This document shows, piece by piece, positions 57,379 through 64,000 of a DNA stretch of 64,000 nucleotides. This DNA is from Apostichopus japonicus (Eukaryota > Echinodermata > Holothuroidea > Aspidochirotida > Stichopodidae), in contig NC_092572.1 of assembly GCF_037975245.1 (NCBI RefSeq), positions 24,226,489 through 24,290,488 on the forward strand. Direction: 5' to 3'. The notes below the pieces were generated by a model. That model was not told the origin of the DNA and ran no database searches. It saw only the letters and a program-made list of their open reading frames with translations. Positions within the stretch are counted from its first letter, which is position 1. Each line of letters opens with the position of its first letter. A program made the translations under genes and the position numbers.

Positions 57379-58347
57379 ATATAAAATTGTGAAAATCTTG
57401 TAAACACAATATTTCAGGAAGGGAAGCTTGGACCAATCACATATTTAGTATGTAGTTGTGACACGTGATGTACAAGTGCCTATTTTTGGAGGTTAAAGGT
57501 CATTTGGAGTCACCAGTGGTTTGTTTTATAATATAACGTATCTCCCACTGACCAGCCTATTAAATAACATGTGCGTTACGCCTCAAAAGAATAGGAGATG
57601 ATGTTGCCAATTGGAATTACCTTAAGGGCATCCGTAGATAAGAATCAGGAGTCACGGCCAAATCTGCATTGACTTAAGTGTGTCGGTAACTTATGGAGCT
57701 TCATTGTTGTTCTCCCTGGCTATACCCTACAGCATATAGTGTGTCACATTGATATAGGAATATTCATGTAGCATCATCGAATCACACTGCAGTTTTGCTG
57801 TCTGGTTAGTTTTACCTTTGCCGACTGAGGAGATCAGACGGAACTAAAACGTTTCATGTCTGCTGCCACCTCTTTGTGCCGCTACAACGGCATTAGAAAG
57901 GTGCGACTGCAATGTAAGAACTACTGGTTTTATGCTGTCCCCGGAAGAGGGGGGGGGGGGAAGGTTTCTTAAAATTAAGATTTGGATAAAATATTAGCTT
58001 AGTTCAGTTTAGTCAAGGTTTCTATGAAAAAATGATCTCAAGGCCATTAAATTATGTTGCATTCTTAAAATAAACATATCAAGCATCAACAAAATTCCCA
58101 TTGCCTTTAGTTTAGAAAGAACCGACTCATCAAGCAAATTATTCCATTCGTCCACTTACCTCGAAGAAAAATATTCTTATGAACTTTATCATCTACGACA
58201 AACATTCTGCAACTTAAAACGATTAACTCTATTGTTCCAACTACATGAAAAAGATGCTTCGAATTAATTTATCAAACCATGACCGATTTTGTAATCCAGA
58301 AACCTGACTCCTATGTAGGGGTAGGGGTGGGAAGGTCTGGTGATGTT
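57379..58347. other. Non-coding DNA
   Basis: No gene or repeat was recognised apart from a poly-G run at about 57949-57960. Confidence 0.45.
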
Positions 58348-59474
58348 CATAGGCGTAGGAGCCTCATTTGATTTGGGGGGGGGGGGGCTGTAACGACTTG
58401 CCCAAAAATATCACTAAATTTTGTTCGCGCGCTTCGCGCGCGTCCCACATATTAATGTGCATATCATATAGGCATCCATCAGTTATTACATCACCTGCCA
58501 ATAACATAAAATCATTTTTCGTGTTATTACCCTTCCATATTGGTTGGAATAATTGGGGAAGCCGTTACAACAATAATGATAGTAATAATAATGTAATTTT
58601 AACCATTGAAAAACACATTGCAAATTCTTCTTCTTTCAGTAGGTGCCAGTGGCGGAGCTAGGGGTATTGGTCGGGGGGGGGGGGGAGAATGGTCTGTATG
58701 GGGCGCTTTTGACACTCTCTAAGCGGAGCGCCACCACAGGTTGGCGCGGAGCGTACAAAATTTTTTTGAGTAAAGACACTCCCTAGATCGCCGGAAACGA
58801 CCCTTTCCGGGCCTTGCTAATTTGCAGATAAACGAAGAATAAATAGGTTTCATCGCCATTTGTTAGAAAATTGCACCAACGAAATGTGACAAATGTCAAT
58901 AGGCATTTGAGAGCGCAATAAAAAAGTCAATAATCGCGAATAAGTAAAAAGTGGTAAAAAGCTGAAAAGGGCGCCAGCAGTCCATTTGAGTCCGTCAGGG
59001 GTGCATCTGTCCCCTCTGACTGTATGAACGCTCCGCCACTGGTAGGTGCCCGCAAAATTCTTACCATATTGCCCAAATTTTCACCAATAAAATTGAAAAA
59101 AAAATGCAAATTATTATTCTATCAGTAGGGCCCGAAAAAATCTCAGCATATTGCCCGAATTTTCACCAAAATATTTGAAAACACATTGCAAATTATTCTT
59201 CTTTCAAGAGGTGCTCGAAAAATTCTCAGCATATTGCCCGAATTTTCACCAAAAAATTGAAAAACACATAGAAAATTATTATTCTTTCAGTAGATGCCCG
59301 AATAATTCTCAGCATGTTGCCGAATTTTCACCCCCCAAAAAAATTAAAACACATTGCAAATTATTATTCTTCCAGTAGTTGCCCGAAAAGTTCTCAGCAT
59401 ATTGCCCGAATTTTCACCAAAAAAAATTGGTTGGGGGGCTGCAGCCCCCCAGCCCCCCGCCTCCTACGCCTATG
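58348..59474 (-). mobile_element. Composite non-autonomous hAT-like element 'family C', second copy, inverted
   Basis: The same 14-bp termini as the copy at 41115 (CATAGGCGTAGGAG and CTCCTACGCCTATG). It has a perfect 8-bp duplication GTGATGTT (58340-58347 and 59475-59482). The layout is inverted relative to copy 1: unique part, family A, then 85-bp repeats and the G/C palindrome around CTGCAG. No transposase. Confidence 0.93.
58647..59041 (-). mobile_element. Non-autonomous hAT 'family A' inside family C copy 2
   Basis: The termini are CAGTGGCGGAGC and GCTCCGCCACTG, with a perfect 8-bp duplication GTAGGTGC (58639-58646 and 59042-59049). That 8-mer is the complement of the duplication in copy 1, so both share one ancestral insertion. 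Confidence 0.92.
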
Positions 59475-59521
59475 GTGATGTTCCACTAGTATACAACAAT
59501 ACAACTTTAGACGTCAAATGG

Positions 59522-60195
59522 TGCATTCTGATATATATTTAAGCTATAAGTTAGGGCTGTGTAAGTAGCTCTAAACGCAGGTTTGTGCTAATAAATAATA
59601 ATACATTCGAAATCCCTCATCCCCATCCCCCGACTGATTTACAAAGTGACTTGTATCTGGAAGGTCAGATGGGAATGAATGAGTTTCCTAAAGTGGATTA
59701 TTGGAGCCAACTCCCACGTAGGGTGTCCTGGGGGTCCTCCCTCAGAAAAAGTTAAACTTTCAAGATTGCATTCTGAGGGGTATTTAGAGTATAAACTATA
59801 GCTTTCTATAAGTAGTTCTGAACGCAAGGTTCTGCCAATGAATACTTTGAGGCTGAACAACTAATTGAGGGCTCTGTAAGTATAATGCTAAACGTACGAT
59901 TCCGTTGGTATTTAATAGTAAATGCACAATTTTCCCCGACCGATAAAGATGTGAAACCTTCATAGATCATGACCAGAGACAATCGGGCATTTTATAAAAG
60001 AAGGGAGTGTTGCACTGGTGTCATTGGCTGGCTTCTTTGTTGGGGGGGGGGGGGTGGGGGATGGGTGGGAATAGGAGTCCTTCCGTTAGAAAATAAAAAG
60101 AGACGTTGAAATGATGTATTCTGAGGCATATTTAGAGTATAAATTAGATTTATATAAATAACCCTGAACTCATAAATTTGCCACCATTAGCAATG
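59522..60195 (+). repeat. Degenerate repeat, three to four units
   Basis: GCATTCTGA...TATTTA(G)AG(T/C)TATAA followed by TAAGTAG(C/T)TCT(A/G)AACGCA occurs at about 59522 and 59767 and more weakly at 60115. A partial unit (CTGTAAGTATAATGCTAAACG) is at 59870. Spacing is irregular. Confidence 0.6.
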
Positions 60196-60804
60196 GTCCA
60201 ATTCTTCCCTGACTGAAAGCAAAACATTCCCCGACTGTCGGTGGTGGGTGGAACTTACCCTCTCCCTCTTGCACACGCCACTAGTGTATAGTCTTCCACG
60301 GCCGTGCGGAGTTTGTGTAATTTTTATTCGTATTTTAAAATATTGCATCTCACTTAAAGGATTCCGTACATTTTAGAACGCCTTCTTTCGGTTTGTTGTT
60401 TATTTTGGTATATTTACTTTGCTTTTCGTCGCGTTATCAAATATGTAAATCACAGCCACTGACACGTCAGTCTCACATGATCATACGACTCCGCTGAATT
60501 CACAACTAATATTTCATATTTATTACTGTTCATGTCTTGCGTATATATCGGCGAGTCCGACATTACTGAACAAACATCGTCTGTGGGCTACGTGCAATAA
60601 CAAACAGGATTAATTATTGCACAAAGGAAAGCAATATTTCTATTTCGTTTCATGTGAAGTCATCTAGACTTTTTTTGTTTCTTGTGAAGTATCTTTACGT
60701 CCTGCTTCATTTCAGTCTTGGTAAATCAAAGGTTTCGGTTTACTACATCGTACAACGTACCGCGATACTGTCCATACAGTGGTAAGGAGGCTACCATCTG
60801 GTTT
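60196..60804. other. Non-coding DNA
   Basis: Nothing recognised. Confidence 0.45.
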
Positions 60805-61165
60805 TCACACTCAGTTAAAACATGTTTCCTTGTATCCGTTTCGATATTACCCCGTATTCCTCCATACTGAACCCCTTTACCGTTAGCCCATCCTGCCAGC
60901 CACATTTATTTAGTCATTCTTAAGAAGTATTCTTAGAAAGGATCATGAAACTAAACTAGCCCCCACCCCCCACTGCCCCTCTGTAAAAAAAATAATATGT
61001 AGGCCTTTATATCTGACAGTTAAACCATGTTCCCTTGTATCCGTTTCGATATCACCCCGTATTCCTCCATACTGAACCCCTTTCCCTTCACCTCCTCCCC
61101 GCCAGCCATATTTATATAGTCACTTCTGAGAAAGGATCATTAAGTTTAACCCCCCCCCCCTTCCA
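60805..61165 (+). repeat. Tandem duplication, about 200-bp period, two units
   Basis: Both units share CTTGTATCCGTTTCGATAT, CCCCGTATTCCTCCATACTG, GCCAGCCA(C/T)ATTTAT and GAAAGGATCAT. The first begins near 60805 and the second near 61008. Each ends in a C-rich run. Confidence 0.85.
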
Positions 61166-61421
61166 TCGCTCCATTCATTGAAATATCATTCATCTTCCTT
61201 GCATGTAAAAACTGGGATAGCATACGGATACTTGAAGTACCAACAATTTTAAATCGCAGCATCGCTTAATTAATGTAATAGTAATACTGCCAATCGTGGG
61301 GAAAACAACTTTTCACCTCATACCTGTCGCTTTGTTTTTAGAACAAAAGTATAGCATTTCCGAACATGAACAAGTCAAGTAATTCGTGACAGTGTAGCCT
61401 ACTGTTGGCTTATATGCAAAC

Positions 61422-61796
61422 CAGTGGCGTAGGAAGGTACTTTTGAGTGGGGGGGGGGGGCTGAAGACTGATGGCCGGCCTGGGGGAGGGGTCTAAGGGG
61501 AGGGGTGTCCCCCTCCCCTTTGGATTTTTTTTTGCATTTCCAGGTAGCCTCAGATGCAATTTGGTGCAATATAGCACACTTCAACACCCACTCCATTTTG
61601 TAAAGAAGTTTGCATTTTCACCTGGCCTTAGATGCAATTTGGTGCTTCAAATGAGATTTTTTTCTCATTTGGAAATGAAAAAGGGGTTTTCTGACTTGCG
61701 GAGCGGGGGGGGGGGGGGCGGAACGATACTTCCGCCCCCCCCATATGTTTCACTGGGGGGCTGGCGCCCCCAGCCCCCCCGGTTCCTACGCCCTTG
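61422..61796 (+). mobile_element. Complete non-autonomous hAT 'family B', 375 bp
   Basis: The termini are CAGTGGCGTAGGAA and TTCCTACGCCCTTG. A perfect 8-bp duplication ATGCAAAC flanks it (61414-61421 and 61797-61804). The body matches 31163-31501 in inverted orientation. No ORF of its own. Confidence 0.93.
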
Positions 61797-62021
61797 ATGC
61801 AAACTATGAATGTACAATACGCCCTGATTCAAACAAAGCTATAACAATATTACATATGTGTGCACGGTATAGGCTAGATGTATGTCTCATTGCCTCCAAC
61901 GGAAGGTTAGTGTTATAACCTTGTTAGACCTAACGAGAATATCAAATACCATCTACAAAGGTAAAGTTCGGGTACAATATCATATGTGTCGTACGTATGG
62001 AAAGCCATTTTAACATTTTAG

Positions 62022-62545
62022 ATATCTGAAATTGTTTCTTATTTCAGATATCCGAAATTGAATTCGAGATATCTTAAATAGATTTCGAGATATCTGAAAT
62101 TCTAATTCAGATATCTGAAATTGAATTCGAGATATCTGAAATTGAATTCGAGATATCTAAAATTCTATTTCAGATATCTGAAATTGAATTCGAGATATCT
62201 GAAATTGAATTCGAGATATCTGAAAATGAATTCGAGATATCTGAAATTTTATTTCAGATATCTGAAATTGAATTCGAGATATCTGAAATTGAATTCGAGA
62301 TATCCAAAATTCTATTTCAGATATCTGAAATTGAATTCGAAATATCCGAAGTTGAATTCGAGATATTTGAAATTGAATTCGAGATATCTCGAATTCAATT
62401 TCAGATATCTGAAATTCCCTGGTATTTCGAGATATCTGAAATTGATTTTAAGATATCTGCAATTATTTATAGATATCTTAAATAAATTGGAGATATCTGT
62501 AATTTAATTTGAGATATCTGAAATTATTTCGAGATATCTGAAATT
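62022..62545. repeat. 21-bp self-complementary satellite
   Basis: The unit GAATTCGAGATATCTGAAATT alternates with ATTTCAGATATCTGAAATT variants, about 24 units in all. GATATC recurs in nearly every unit, and GAATTC and TTTCAGATATCTGAAA are palindromes. Because 21 is a multiple of three, a plus frame reads NSRYLKL repeats; this is not taken as a gene. Confidence 0.95.
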
Positions 62546-63617
62546 CCTTATTAAATAAATGTTAAAACGGCTTTCCATACGTTCGTTCTGCATAGGCCTA
62601 CTGGCTCCTACGGATATATCTATTTTTGATCGTGGTTACATCTATACTTTCAACGTGTGTTACTGTTTTTATGTAAGGTTAGCGAATGCCTGCCTTTCGA
62701 CGCCACTATTCCGTCGACATAGTCAGTGGCACTAAACTTGGAATTTGGACAAACCTTTATGAAATATGGGGACTGAAGGGGAACGAGCGATACCGCTGAG
62801 AGTTTAGCAGGATATGTTGGTTTAATTTTCCTTTGTCTGTTCGTTCGTGCTCATTGTGTCCTGTATATATTTTAGCACGCAAGAATTAAACACGCCCACA
62901 GTGCAAAGTTCACGAGCATATTTCAATGTCCTGTATTATGTACAATACACAACTCAGTTCAGTATGTACACTGAATAACGCTACGGTTAAATCTCGACGG
63001 TTGAACGTCACAAAAATTCCCCAAGATTGCGCAATACCATTGCACAATATCGGGGAATCCCTGAGACCGATGACGAAATACTAACGACTTCATAATGGAC
63101 GTGTACTTATACGGTAGCCTAGACGCGACAGATATTTCGTAGATATATAAGATAGTATATAAGTATATGAGTCAACTGAGTAATAGAAACATAATCTTAC
63201 CTCATCCATTAATCAAAGTCTCTGTAATTTCGTCAAACACATCCAAGTTCTACCACCATTTCAAATGTCGATTTTATAGTTCAAGAGGAGCGAACATTTG
63301 TAAGGAGTTGTCTTTGTGTGTTAAATTTTGCTTGATTTGGTGGAAGATAATAAAGAACAAACCATTACCCCTCCCCTCCCTGCCACCCCCATACACCTTA
63401 CTCCCTCCGCCCCTCTTTGTAGCACAAACCTCAAACGTTCAAACAACTGTAATATTAAAGCTAGCTGTAAGGTTAGTCTGCTAAATAAATAAGAAAAATA
63501 TAATAAGTTCAGGGACTGATAACTAAACAACAGAAACCTGTTTGTCTGCATTTTGTTATGATTGTGACGGTGACCGTGACAGTCACCGTCATTTACATTA
63601 TTGATTATGATTATCAT
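62546..63617. other. Non-coding DNA
   Basis: No gene is supported. GTGACGGTGACCGTGACAGTCACCGTC (63564-63590) is a small palindromic cluster. Frames on both strands at 63.2-63.6 kb match no family. Confidence 0.45.
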
Positions 63618-63689
63618 GAATACTACTACTACTGCTACTGCTACTGCTAGTGCTACTGCTACTGCTACTGCTACTACTACTACTACTAG

Positions 63690-63787
<98 letters not shown>

Positions 63788-64000
63788 TACTACTACTACT
63801 ACTACTGCTACTACTACTACTACTACTACAACTACAACTTCAACAACTACTACTATTACTACTACTACTACTACTACTACTGCTACTGCTACTACTACTA
63901 CTACTACTACTACTACTAGTACTACTACTACTACTACTATACTACTACTACTGCTACTACTACTACAACTACAACAACTACTACTATTACTACTACTACT
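63618..64000 (+). repeat. (CTA)n trinucleotide array, runs off the window
   Basis: Nearly pure ACT/CTA repeat with CTG, ACA and ATT variants in blocks. A roughly 140-bp block (CTACTATACTACTAC... to ACAACTACTACTATTAC) recurs at about 63785 and 63935, suggesting a higher-order unit. Leu- or Tyr-only frames are artefacts. Confidence 0.96.

Noticed and set aside
62121-62507. 128-codon frame of NSRYLKL repeats
   Set aside because: The satellite period of 21 bp is a multiple of three, which keeps the frame open; the repeat is DNA-palindromic, which argues against protein selection.
63650-63919. Leu/Tyr homopolymer frame
   Set aside because: Trinucleotide (CTA)n array.

Overview
The window looks like AT-rich, repeat-dense DNA from an animal nucleus, most plausibly a marine invertebrate deuterostome such as an echinoderm. 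This is an inference from three things: phase-1 immunoglobulin-domain exons split by long introns, tRNA-derived SINEs with ATAC tails, and many hAT-type miniature transposons. Nothing bacterial is present. Most of the 64 kb is non-coding, and most long open frames outside the two loci below are readings through low-complexity DNA.

Only two loci can be defended as protein-coding. (1) A complete, apparently very young Ty3/gypsy LTR retrotransposon on the minus strand (10752-18825). It has two 556-bp LTRs that read as identical, a 4-bp target duplication, a primer binding site, a polypurine tract, and intact gag and pol. Pol lies in the -1 frame of gag. The slippery heptamer GGGAAAC abuts the gag stop and is followed by a 7-nt spacer and a predicted pseudoknot, so the gag-to-pol frameshift signal can be read directly. 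(2) Part of an immunoglobulin-superfamily gene on the minus strand: a signal-peptide exon (49183-49278), a V-like Ig exon (46971-47303) and two 348-bp Ig exons (45092-45439 and 40109-40456). All junctions are phase 1. The 5' UTR exon or exons and the 3' part (further domains, membrane segment, tail) were not found.

Layout: 1-10.7 kb holds non-coding DNA with short tandem repeats, a 278-bp homopurine tract and G-rich runs. 10.75-18.8 kb is the LTR element. 18.8-31.1 kb is gene-poor, with a 136-bp higher-order palindromic satellite at 28.9-29.6 kb. 31.1-31.8 kb is a nested hAT pair. 33.3-34.1 kb is a SINE followed by a roughly 117-bp tandem array. 38.6 kb holds a second SINE. 39.6-49.9 kb is the Ig gene, whose introns carry minisatellites, a 1.13-kb composite hAT-like element (41.1-42.2 kb), SINE-tail-derived arrays in inverted orientation, and a third SINE (48.0 kb). 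53-57.4 kb has a TTAA-flanked MITE, an imperfect palindromic AT tract and a diverged pair of 370-380-bp dispersed repeats. 58.3-59.5 kb is a second, inverted copy of the composite hAT-like element. 61.4-61.8 kb is a complete small hAT. 62.0-62.5 kb is a self-complementary 21-bp satellite. The window ends in a (CTA)n array.

The most interesting signals are four. The legible frameshift module of the young retrotransposon. Three hAT-like non-autonomous families that share terminal sequence, one of which carries another as fixed cargo in both of its copies. A conserved, covarying hairpin at the SINE 3' end. Mobile or tandem DNA crowding the exons of the Ig gene.
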